Part shown: positions 1 through 9,079 of the stretch, in pieces | Layout of the letters: each line of letters begins with the position of its first letter | How positions within the stretch are numbered: the first letter of the stretch is position 1 | Assembly: GCF_000090795.2 (NCBI RefSeq) | Contig: NW_003546312.1 | Location: forward strand, 168,957-214,490 | Length of the DNA: 45,534 nucleotides | DNA from: Amphimedon queenslandica | Lineage: Eukaryota > Porifera > Demospongiae > Haplosclerida > Niphatidae | Direction: 5' to 3' | The notes under the pieces: generated by a model | The model's input: the letters and a program-made list of their open reading frames with translations, nothing else | Told to the model about the DNA's origin: nothing | Database searches by the model: none | Translations under genes and position numbers: made by a program

Positions 1-237
1 ACTTGTTTTGATTTTTTCTATATCGTCTGTTTCTGGAGCATCAGTTGAGACAGTGCCAGCATCATCTAGCCTTGATGCTTCCATGTCATTAACATCGTTA
101 ATGAGTGAAAGCTCAACGTCCTCTTCATTTAACTCATTTTGTATTGGCTCCTTTTCTTGATTTTGTTCCAAAGGAGCAAATGCTGCTTGAGTTAGGCCTG
201 CAAAAAGAACTAAGATTACCACTTGACCAAGATTCAT
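1..237 (-). CDS. Secreted/acidic protein, first exon (partial, runs off left edge)
   Basis: An open reading frame of 79 codons starts with ATG at 237 and is still open at base 1, so only the N-terminus is present. Residues 1-21 form a clear signal peptide: MNLGQ followed by a hydrophobic core (VVILVLFAGL) and a small-residue cleavage region (TQAAFA). The remainder is acidic and polar, rich in Glu, Asp and Asn, with no recognisable domain. I do not recognise the family. A small secreted or luminal acidic protein fits the composition. The reading frame, start and signal peptide are seen directly; secretion is inferred. Confidence 0.65.
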   Translation of the reverse strand, partial: MNLGQVVILVLFAGLTQAAFAPLEQNQEKEPIQNELNEEDVELSLINDVNDMEASRLDDAGTVSTDAPETDDIEKIKTS

Positions 238-740
238 GATTGAAAATGCAACTACACCGTATGCTCCCAATCTGTGAATCTGCCTCACTTATATACAACT
301 AAATCAACTAATGCAGGAAGTTTACTATCTACACACGTTATAAATAATGTTATACTATACTACTGATTATAGAGTTACTCTTATTAAAGTGTGACAGTCA
401 AGCCGTTCTTGTTTTTATTGAAAATAATGAAGTCGTAATCTTGGCAAAAACAATTAGAATTTTGATAATTATATAGTTGTAAAATAAGCTTTCATGTTTA
501 TTGTATATACGATTGAAAGTGTGATGATAACAACATTAGATAGATCTGTGGCCAGTTTTGGGTTTAAACTTGTTTGTCAGGATATTGCTAACGCATCGTG
601 GCAAAAACAATAAGTTTGTGTGTGATTGTTTATGAGATTTATATAGTCAATACCGGTTGCTGTAATAATGGTATCAACCTCATTCGTAAAGCTATAGCAT
701 TATAATCTGATTTGTTGTTTCAGTTACTAAACTGACGAAA
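238..740. other. Intergenic spacer between divergent left-edge genes
   Basis: AT-rich sequence between the start codon of the left-edge secreted protein (minus) and the putative first exon of the GPCR-like locus (plus). I see no coding exon, tRNA or clear repeat. It presumably holds both 5' flanks, but I found no recognisable core promoter element. Confidence 0.5.
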
Positions 741-1988
741 ATGATGCAATTAATAGTGATAGGTATTTTGGCTTTCTTAGTGCCATTAGCACAATATAGT
801 TTTTTTTCAGTAAGTGGCAAGTACCGTATGTTAATACTGTGTGCATTCTTTGAAGCAATAGCATCTTGTTGTAATTAACAGGTAATTGTACAGCATTTCA
901 CTAAAATAAGAAATTACAACTATTTGGTTGTTTTTTATACTGAGAAGTCAAATTCAGAGCTAGACTATATGCTTCTACTGTATACAATGGACAGTCAAAG
1001 TGATGACAGATCAGCTACTGCTACTCTCATTGTTGGCCTTGCTCTACCAATATAATATTGGAATAATCATACCGTCTCTAGTTCTGAATGGGCTCATTCT
1101 GGTAACATTTGCTAAGACAAAGAAATGTCGCACACCTTCCAATTTACTTTCTGTTCACATGTCCATCATTGGCCTCATTTCAATATTATCCTATAGCACT
1201 CTATCTCTGCCAGCGTTTACTCTCTCTATCATCAACTGTGATTGTGATTTGACTTACTATAAATGGATACTAGCTCATATATTCCATTTCGCTCTCTATC
1301 CTTTTAATATCACAGCAATTACTGCCTAATACTCAAGTACTCATCATCCATTCTTACATTCTGTCGTGTAGTAGCAGTTCTCATAGGCATATGGATCATC
1401 CCAATACTTGGTAATTTTCCCACTGTATTTCTTGTTCCTTTCAATGATTTTGTTACATGCTGTGAAGGACTGTGTTTCAATTACACTTATATGTTTGTGA
1501 TCACCTAATAGGAGCGTTTACTCCCAATCTGTTTAGCATTGAGTCAGAAGTTTTTTTCATCATTCAAGATTCAAGATTTTGCATTTATGATAGTTCCTTG
1601 CATACTTGTAATTGTCTTTACAGTACTTTCATACTACATTTTCAAGTCTTCAGTTATTCAGCCCAATAACTCCCTCAAGAGGAGAATGTTCCTGCTACCA
1701 ATAGTGATGACAGTGGCTGATATAGTCTTCATAATTGGACAGAATATTGTAAATTGGGTACCACTTACTACGCAAATCAATAATGTACCAGAAGATATTG
1801 TTCCTCTTGTTTTTGGGCTGAGTTGGGACCTAAGCAACCTTGCATATCCAATAATTATTTTATATTTCAATGTTCCCCTAAGAAAAGCATGCTGGAGTAT
1901 CATCAAGTGTTCCAATTACTCTCAAGATGACCATAAAACAACTACGTCAATAAGAGTAACTCAAAATAATTGTGCTGCTATTGTTTAA
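741..1988 (+). pseudogene. Rhodopsin-like GPCR, disrupted by a frameshift and two tandem stop codons
   Basis: Three consecutive segments read as a seven-helix receptor. 964-1326 gives TM1 (IIIPSLVLNGLILVTF), TM2 (PSNLLSVHMSIIGL) and TM3 (HIFHFALYPFNITAITA). 1329-1505 gives TM4 and an extracellular loop 2 with the Cys cluster CCEGLC. 1512-1988 gives TM5-TM7 and a cytoplasmic tail, ending at TAA 1986-1988. The first break is a one-base frame change at 1327-1329. The second is TAA TAG at 1506-1511, in frame with both flanking segments. A possible first exon (741-809, signal-peptide-like MMQLIVIGILAFLV, followed by a GTAAGT donor) joins in phase to 964. No intron model removes the breaks while keeping frame. 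The family is class A GPCR-like and the ligand is unknown. It could be a true pseudogene, a null allele or a poor sequence stretch. Confidence 0.7.
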
Positions 1989-2084
1989 CATTAAAATTAA
2001 TTAATAATGTTTTGCACATAAATGGCATTATGTAAAGTAGTTTCATTTACTCTACTATGACCTTTTGATCTATGCCCTTATAAA

Positions 2085-2091
2085 CACGCCC
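2085..2091 (+). promoter_or_regulatory. CACGCCC box upstream of the methyltransferase
   Basis: CACGCCCATTTT lies about 50 bp before the ATG at 2142, and a CACGTG E-box follows at 2117-2122. The same CCACGCCC core recurs in the 5' flanks of other genes in this window (15026-15033, 16277-16284, 20554-20560, 26686-26693, 26710-26716). It resembles the CACCC/GC boxes bound by KLF/Sp factors. Function is inferred from position and recurrence only. Confidence 0.4.
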
Positions 2092-2141
2092 ATTTTGTGC
2101 CCACAACAATAAAAGACACGTGTAGATATAAAGAAAAAGTG

Positions 2142-5100
2142 ATGAAGGCTGACCTTCGTTCTGCTGCAATTGTCTGCGGAGCCCTAGCTGGGGTTATTGG
2201 AAGCGGGGCAGTCTTGTGGCGTTTGTGGAAACTGAGAATAGGCTGTCGTGGCAATGAAAATCCTTACGAGACGTGCAAACTTGTAGACGAGTACATGGCT
2301 CTTCACTATGCCGCACCTTCAGAATATTTTACGTACACTTTCGGTCCAAAGGAGGCTGTAGACTTTCCACTTCGTTGTGCTCAACTGTGTAAGAGACACA
2401 AGAGTGTAAGTATTGGTGATGGGTGTGGTTAAAATATTAACACATGATAGTGGAAGTAGTGTGATAAGGGGCATTTATATTTTGTTCAGTTGGGCATAGT
2501 TGGGAATATTGGATGTTACATTGGGTATTAGCCAGTATAAAATCTGTCGTCACTAAGCCAACTATATATGCCAATGATATCACTGTAAGGGCAATCAGTT
2601 TTAATCATAAATCAGAAAATTCTTTATCGCAATAATTATTTCTGTTGACTCTAATGTGCATCATTTTCATGTCTATATGCAAATTCACTTTGTTACAGCT
2701 CATACTTATTATTGTGATTAATTAACGGGTAATTTTTCACTTTAGACTGCAGTTATATCACGTGCTCTTGACGTGGGTTGTGCCGTTGGTCGTTCAACGT
2801 TTGAGCTAGCGACTGATTTTGACGAAGTGATCGGTATTGACTTTTCACAAGCTTTCATTGATAAGGCTAGAGATATGGTTAGAGACGGATCAGCTCCTTA
2901 CCATATGACAGTTGAAGGAGACTTAACCTCTGACATGGAAGCCAGAGTCTCCTCTAACATAGTGAGTTTATACTTAGGACACTTAGGCTATATCTACGTT
3001 TAGTTAGAAGAACTTATATCATTGTAGTTATCATATCATTGTAGTTATCATATCATTGTAGTTATCATATCATTGTAGGAGTACAATAGTATGACATGAT
3101 TGTTGGAGCTCACCCAAACCACACCCTTAATTTATGGCTATTATTTTGTAAATTATTTTTACTTAGTTGAGTACCACATGCTATTTTATAGCTGGTCAGC
3201 ATTAGTAGCCATCCTTAATAATGTGTACAATAATGTGTACCATCCCATCCTTAATAATATGTACCATCCCATTCCTTAATGATATGTACATTCAATCCCT
3301 ATAGGAAAGGAACAGGGTCAGGTTCAATGTTGGTGATGCATGTTCTTTACCTGATGATCTGGGACAGTTTGGTCTCGTACTTGCTGCCAATCTTATCTGT
3401 AGACTCCCAAGACCGTTGGACTTCCTTAACAAACTCAAAGACCTTGTGGTACCAGCTGGCATTTTAGTAATAACAAGTCCATACACATGGCTGGAGCAAT
3501 ACACTCCTAAGGTAAGTTCTTTCCAAGTTAAAACAGGGTTTCCCACAAAGCATGTTAAGTGAGCTAAACAGCAGTGGAGTTTCTGATGCCCAGGCCAGAA
3601 AAAAAATAATTGTTGTGCGAAGCATGTCGAAAAGTTTTTATGCTTTTAATGATATTCATGATGGGCATGGTCAATTAAACCGCTGAAAAATTGCTACTTA
3701 AGCCCAACATCCACTATGGCAACTTTGTTGAAAGCAACTTTGTGGTTACTTTGATGTATGTCAACTTTGTTGCCAAAAGTAGAACAGTGTTCTACTTTTG
3801 GCAACAAAATTTCTGTTGATTTCAACAAAGTTGCTTAGTGGATGTTGGGCTTTAGAATTTGAATGAGATTACTGGTTTTTGTGATAGATGTCACAAAATA
3901 CTATTGCCAAGCAATCAAAATCAAGGAAAGAAGTCATATTCTTGTAGAGCAGTGCTCAATAATCAGTGGTAAACAATTGACTATTGATATTTCAACTGCC
4001 TAAATATATTTGACCTGGGGTCTGATACCCCTGGGCCCAGGCCCTGGTGTAGCTACGCCACTGCTAAACAGCATGCTTCATGATGTGACAAAAGCACTAC
4101 ACTACTACATGTACGTAGCATTTGGATTTTCATCAGAATGAGCTCAAACTTTCTACACAACATAAAGACATGTATTTGTATCAGGAAAATGTATAAAATT
4201 TGAGAATTTTCTCCTCGTTTTTTTGGCAAAATTCGACCAAAGTTCCTCTATTGGGACTTTGGCCCAATTTTTGAGCAACTTTAAAAATTCATAAAAATCC
4301 AGATTTGATTGGCATAAGCTCAAACTTTCTACGCGACATAAAGACATGTATATATATATATATATATTGGAAGAAATTATGAAAATAGATATTTCTTTTC
4401 TAGTCATTTTTGGCGAAATTTGGCCAAATACCCTTTACCCTTACAAAGTACAGGGACTTTGGCCCAATTTTTGAGAAACTTTAAAAATTTATTAAAAAAT
4501 TCGTTTTTGATTGTAATGAGCTCAAACATTCTGCACAACATAAAGTCATGTAAATCTGTCAGAAATTATTATAGAAAAAGAAATTTCTCTCCTAGTTGTT
4601 TTGGCAAAATTTGGCCAAATACCCTGTTACAGGGACTTTGACTTGATTTTTGAGCAACTTTTAAAAATTCATTAAAAATCCAATTTCGATTGGATTAAGC
4701 TCAAACTTTCTACGCAATATAAGGACATAAATATGCTTCAGAAAAAAATATTATAAATGGAGAATTCTCTTATAGTGATTTTTGATGAAAATTGGCCAAT
4801 GGCCTAATGACCATGTACTCTTGCCATTTGGAGCAACTTAAAATTCAAAATATCCACCAATAATTTGACCAAAATCCTGTGGGAAACTCTGACTTTTAAA
4901 TAACACTATTAAATCACCTTAACACGTACTGTAAAGATATGATATTTATTTTTCATTGTGCAGAGTTACTGGATTGCTGGTTTCATGCAAAATGGCGAAA
5001 GGAAGAGAGGCTTTGATGCTCTAAAGGACATCCTTTCTCCTGATTTCATTTTATTAGAAGAAGATAATATGCCGTTTTTGATACGTGAGACATGTCGCAA

Positions 5101-5152
5101 GCATCAGTGGACAGTGGCTCATGCAACAGTATGGATGAGAAGAATCCAATGA
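2142..5152 (+). CDS. Membrane-anchored SAM-dependent methyltransferase related to the OvoA C-terminal domain
   Basis: Four exons (2142-2405, 2746-2961, 3305-3511, 4964-5152), all introns phase 0, encode 291 aa. Residues 8-28 are a hydrophobic N-terminal segment, probably a signal anchor. The catalytic part begins with NPYETCKLVDEYMALHY, then FPLRCAQLC, the SAM-binding glycine motif LDVGCAVGRSTFEL (about residue 96), IGIDFSQAFI, NVGDACSLPDDLG, LAANLICRLPRP, ITSPYTWLEQYTPK, and ends with FLIRETCRKHQWTVAHATVW. This block order matches the C-terminal methyltransferase of ovothiol synthase OvoA, annotated as 4-mercaptohistidine N1-methyltransferase. The DinB and sulfoxide-synthase domains of OvoA are absent, so this is a stand-alone version. 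The reaction could be N-methylation of an imidazole thiol, but the substrate is inferred. Intron 3 (1.45 kb) holds repeats. Confidence 0.88.
3016..3078. repeat. 17-bp direct tandem repeat, 3.7 copies
   Basis: The unit ATATCATTGTAGTTATC occurs three times perfectly, with a partial fourth copy, inside intron 2 of the methyltransferase gene. There is no spacer between copies. It is a simple minisatellite. Confidence 0.85.
3700..3852. mobile_element. Short palindromic MITE-like element
   Basis: The left end AAGCCCAACATCCACT (3700-3715) is an exact reverse complement of the right end (3837-3852). Internal parts also pair (AACTTTGTTG repeats), so most of the 153 bp could fold into one hairpin. It lies in intron 3 of the methyltransferase gene. 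A related sequence (ACCCACTATGCAACTTTGTT) appears near 29451. No transposase is encoded, so any mobilisation would be in trans. Confidence 0.75.
4141..4830. repeat. Degenerate tandem array of ~180-bp monomers
   Basis: The signature GCTCAAACTTTCTAC recurs near 4143, 4318, 4520 and 4699, about 175-200 bp apart. It is accompanied each time by GGGACTTTGGCCCAATTTTT and TTTGGCAAAATTTGGCCAAA variants. Further copies occur in introns at 14040-14470 (three monomers), 25490-25700 (one) and 43860-44190 (two). A header GGGTTTCCCACAAAGCATGT precedes the series at 3537 and, in variant form, at 43772. Confidence 0.75.
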
Positions 5153-5418
5153 GACTATCAATAGACAAGAACCTATAATCACAGTATTATATGCATGATG
5201 CTTACTGTTCTATTGGTTATTAGAATTTGATACTTAAATTAATTATTATTGGGACATTTTAATGTCTCAAAAATCAAGTAATACTGAGAATGCATACAAG
5301 TACATAAAACAGTGTATATAGTGTATATGAACAGAAAATAAGTGAGCTAAAAATACAGGCATAATAATATTAATCACATAAATAAGTAATAAAGATAATT
5401 CTATTATTAATAGATTGA

Positions 5419-6899
5419 TTAAACTACAGTAGGATTATTGTCACTTGTCTTATTTTTCTTGAGTCTTTCACTTATCTGCAATACTATGTAACAGATTCCA
5501 GTGAGTAGTATTATTCCAATGACAAGCCATATCTGTTGGCATGTCTCCATAAGAATAGCTGTTGTGTAACTAGTGACAAGACCTATTGCCATTCCAAGTC
5601 TATAGAAAGCAAACAGCTGTTCTTTCTTTTCTGGTAACAGAATACCTCCGATCCCTATTTGAGTGTAGGAGAATCAGAAGATCATCATTTATAGTTACAG
5701 AACAAAAAACATCTTGCTTGTAATGAGTTTCATACCTGGTGCCAATGTCATAATCATGCTCTCTCCAACGGCCCATCCAATTGTTAATAAAAAGATGACA
5801 AGTATTTGAGGTGTCCTCTCCAAATAAAGGAGGCACATACACATACCAGTTGATAACAGCAAGGCTAGGAATACAACTAGCGGTTGTGATATACACTTGA
5901 GTGCTTTTCCTGTCATGAATGTGACTATGCCACCTGTTAGACCATAGGCGGCATGGGCAAAACCAAGCCACTTCACTCCTATACAATCTGAAATAAAAAC
6001 CTAATCATAAAGAAATAAGCTTAATTTTAATAATTAATAATGCATATGTAGCTTTTATTATTTTAATTAATTTACTGTATTACTTTTGAAAAATCGCCAG
6101 TGATGTATCCTAGTAATAGCCCATGAAGAGTGAACATTGGGAAGAGAAGTATCACGGTGACATTAAATAAGCAAGAAATGAGTGATTTCAGAGAAGCATA
6201 TAATTGCGTTTTTATTGTGACAAATTCCGACTCGGATTTGAAATTGTCCACAAATACTAAAATAATGAAAAGCGAAATAATATTTAATAGTGCGTAAATC
6301 CCAATTAGTGGATAATACAAGACATCCGAGACTTCATGCCCCTCTTCGTATACACCACAACTACTTGTATCATTTTCTATAAAACTATCATTATAATTTA
6401 CTGTTGTCTTTAGGTTAAGTAGTACTATTGAAGAGACTGAGGCACCCACCATGCCTGACACTTGAACAGATACGCCTGTGGTGCTAGCAAGAAGGACCGT
6501 ACAGTTTTCTTTCGTCTCCTTGAGGGCATCATGAAATTTTAATGCAGTGGCAGTTGCGTGTGAGTACATCGCGACCCACAGTAAACCAAGAGCGAGGCCT
6601 GTCAAAGCTGCTGCAGGCAGCAACGTGAACCAGTGTGGATAGAAATTGGAGAGTGTATAAATGGTGAAAATGATAGATGAGAGAAAGAGAGAGGGCTTGG
6701 TCCCTGCCACGCTGACTATGAATGGAGCGAGGAATATGGAGATGATAAGAGTTGAGAAGCTAGTGGCGTTTGTGAGAAGTCCAAGTCCTTCAGTTGCATT
6801 GATGCTGCTCTGCATGTAGAGTATCCCTAGGAATGGAGACAAACAGCAAACGACTCCTAGAAACTGTCCTATAATATTTCTATAAGCAGGCAGAATCAT
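5419..6899 (-). CDS. UNC93-like major facilitator superfamily protein
   Basis: Exons on the minus strand are 6899-6084, 5987-5736 and 5654-5419, for about 430 aa, near the usual 450 of UNC93A. Family features are RNIIGQFLGVVCCLSPFLG (TM1), LQ-like MQSSINATEGLGLL, FIVSVAGTKPSLFLSS (TM2-3 loop), TGLALGLLWVAMYSHAT, LLLGYITGDFSK before the central break, then CIGVKWLGFAHAAYGLTGG and a final helix pair. UNC93 proteins sit in membranes; relatives regulate K+ channels (nematode UNC-93) or traffic Toll-like receptors (UNC93B1). ATG 6899 is the first in-frame ATG. With the only visible GT donor (6083), exon 1 ends in phase 0, while exon 2 needs phase 1. A micro-exon, an indel or an assembly error is therefore likely at that junction. 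Confidence 0.78.
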
Positions 6900-6908
6900 C
6901 CTTAACAC

Positions 6909-7537
6909 GGGGAAGAAACAAAGAGCTAATTAACCTACCCCCCAAAATAATTAGTCTGGGCGACATACCGGTAATCTACTAGTCTGGCTGGTCCAGGTCT
7001 GGTCCAGCCAGACTAATAATCCACAGCAACAATCATAATTATAGACCAGTTGGTGCTAAGTATATTCATAGAATTTTAAGTATATTTATTGTGATGCCGT
7101 AAATAAAGTAAAATTTTCTTTCCGCCATTTTGGAGTCCTACTTCCAATGGTTGTCTATGGAGCGATCGTGAAAAGAGCTTTTTCTCCAAAAACTGCTGTA
7201 TTTATTCGTTACAGCAATATTGCTACTGCTTACTGACCATCATCCAGTGTCTAGAGTTGGCTCATGGACTTTAATAAGTACCACTAGAAGATATAGAAGC
7301 AAAGATAATTACTTTCTCCCATTCTACTCTTAGTGACTAAGACTCCAAAATGGCGGCAGGAAAATTTTACTTTATTTACGGTATCACGATGAATATACTC
7401 AAAATTCTATGAATATACTTAGCGCCAACTGGTCTATACTAGTAATATCTCAGTATGGTGCAGTGATGGTTTGTACACGTGATTCATTAGATAAACTGGA
7501 AACAAGTATTTAGATCTAGTTTATTATATAAATACTA
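6909..7537. other. Intergenic region dominated by an inverted-repeat element
   Basis: Between the 5' end of the UNC93-like gene and the 3' end of Tim9 (both minus). Near 6957-7015 lies a short near-palindrome built from AGTCTGG(C/T)TGG copies. From 7040 to 7438 it is occupied by a TIR element. No exon is visible. Confidence 0.6.
7040..7438. mobile_element. MITE with ~95-bp terminal inverted repeats
   Basis: The left arm begins TATAGACCAGTTGGTGCTAA and continues through GTAAATAAAGTAAAATTTTC and CCGCCATTTTGGAGT. The right arm (about 7339-7438) carries the reverse complements, ACTCCAAAATGGCGGC through GCGCCAACTGGTCTATA. The arms differ by a few substitutions and small indels. The central ~200 bp is unique. 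TA at both ends could be a target duplication of a Tc1/mariner-like element. No ORF is present. Confidence 0.8.
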
Positions 7538-8992
7538 TTATTGTGTTGCTGCTGTTTGTTGATAGTGTTCTTGCAGTCTTTGTGAGACACGCTGAGTGAA
7601 CTTTATATATTTATCCAAACAGTGAGAACAGCACTCACTCTAAAAAATATATAAGACAAATATAAGAGGAAAATAGCAACCAAACAATGAGTAGAGGTGA
7701 TATAACAATTAAGGTACAAGGGCCACCACACAGTAATTTACTTATTTAAACTATAAATATTTTCTGTATCCACTTAACAAGGTGAAAATTATGCAAAAAT
7801 TGTCGCTCACTTTGAAACACTAAACCCTACTGAACCCCAACTCTAAAACCAACTGTATAAGTGGTTTTTTGAGGGAATTATATTTCACAAAATCTACTAA
7901 ATTCAAATTCCAATTTGTAAATTTTAATTTTGTGGATTCTACCACATGTCATGTGGGTACTGTATTAAATTGATTTTTGCGGAATCTACAAAATTTGCAT
8001 CCCTCAAAAAAACCACTTACTGTATTTCCTCGAATAGACCCCGCGGCTACTATTAATTTCAGGAAAGATAATATGAGGCTATTATTCGAGGGCGGTACTA
8101 TTTGAGGGCGGGTACTAATAATTTCAACTGAGGCTAATAATTTTATCAGTTAATCTGTAAGGCCTTAATCTTCTGTCAGTAGAAGTCTTTCTTTACTACC
8201 TAGAGATGTTTAGAGAGCAGCTCTAGCTACTGGAAGCTTTTTAACTCACGACAGAATGCCCAGCAATAGCAGTAGTACTCTGGTAGTAAGTGACATTCAT
8301 CTTCTTGATTATTTACAGTGCTTTCGACAACTAGATCAACCAACCAAGGGATCAACTATTTACTCAAGTTAATTTAATTAAGCTCAGTGCATAGATACTG
8401 GCATCATATTATGCTGCATGTGCTGGCACACTCAGCGCTATTAATAATGCCACGCCCAAAATGTATTAAAATTAAAGTATGCGGGTACAATTAGAGGGCG
8501 GCTACTATTTCACTCAAAAGTTTACAGGTGCGGGGACTATTCGAGGGCGGGTAATAATCAACGTGCGGGGTCTATTCGAAGAAAATACGGTATATGGTAT
8601 ACTCTAAATAAAAATAATTATATATGTGAGTGTGCCACACCTTTACCAGTGCCATCTTCTTTGTGACCCGAAATTACTAAACATTTTAATTGCCATCCAC
8701 TTTAAGGTGCAAGTTCAAGTGTAAATTAAAAACCAAGTACTTGTCGGAATAATAATTATAACCAAACTTCATAGTCACAAGCCCATAATTAATACTTCAA
8801 ACATACTTCATCTTTCGTGATCTTTCTTGTAGTAAAGTCATGTATACAATCACCAAAACAACTTTCAGTCACTTGGTTATACGTAGAGAGAAACTGCTTA
8901 AACTAAAGAAACACGTTACAATAAGTCTGAGTATACAATTATACTTGTGAGATCTCCAGTTGGCTTTTCTGCTCAGGAGTGAGGCCCTCCAT
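7538..8992 (-). CDS. TIMM9: Mitochondrial intermembrane-space chaperone Tim9
   Basis: Three exons on minus (8992-8945, 8902-8807, 7639-7538; phase 0 throughout) encode 81 aa. Exon 2 reads [20 protein letters not shown] followed by [12 protein letters not shown]. Exon 3 reads [20 protein letters not shown] and ends in a Gln-rich tail. The two CX3C motifs (CFGDC and CCSHC) are the disulfide pairs that define small Tim proteins. The FLSTYNQ and DFTTRK blocks identify Tim9 rather than Tim8, 10 or 13. Tim9 forms a hexamer with Tim10 that escorts hydrophobic carrier proteins across the intermembrane space. Intron 2 (1.17 kb) is long for this locus because it contains two MITEs. The start codon lies 87 bp from that of divergent spastin. 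All exons are short. Confidence 0.93.
7852..8024. mobile_element. MITE with GTGGTTTTTTGAGGG inverted repeats
   Basis: The left end (ACTGTATAAGTGGTTTTTTG, then AGGG) and right end (CCCTCAAAAAAACCACTTAC, then TGTA) are inverted copies. The interior holds AAATTTACAAATTTT-type complementary tracts. It sits in Tim9 intron 2 and abuts the next element. Its architecture matches the elements at 13563 and 19569. Confidence 0.7.
8019..8592. mobile_element. MITE with TCGAATAGACCCCGC inverted repeats
   Basis: The left end is CTGTATTTCCTCGAATAGAC followed by CCCGC; the right end is GCGGGGTCTATTCGAAGAAA followed by ATACGGTA. Inside are several diverged copies of CGAGGGCGG(G)TACTA in both orientations. It is located in Tim9 intron 2. 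Its terminal ACGGTA matches the other MITEs of this window. There is no coding capacity. Confidence 0.75.
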
Positions 8993-9079
8993 CTTGATTC
9001 TTACACGTGGGTGGTGCATGGGTCAGATAGGTGTGTGACCGTGTGTCAGCAGTCCAACCAATGAATATTGAGTACAATC
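8993..9079. promoter_or_regulatory. Putative bidirectional promoter, Tim9 / spastin
   Basis: Only 87 bp separate the divergent start codons at 8992 (minus) and 9080 (plus). The gap contains a CACGTG E-box (9004-9009) and a CCAAT box (9058-9062). Both 5' UTRs must lie here or overlap. Bidirectional use is inferred from geometry. Confidence 0.55.

Noticed and set aside
1406..1511. An intron removing the TAA TAG stops in the GPCR-like locus
   Set aside because: The only GT...TAG span would delete the well-conserved TM4/loop 2 coding stretch and does not restore the downstream frame.
3016..3078. CRISPR-like direct repeats
   Set aside because: Copies are 17 bp and contiguous without spacers, in a eukaryotic intron.
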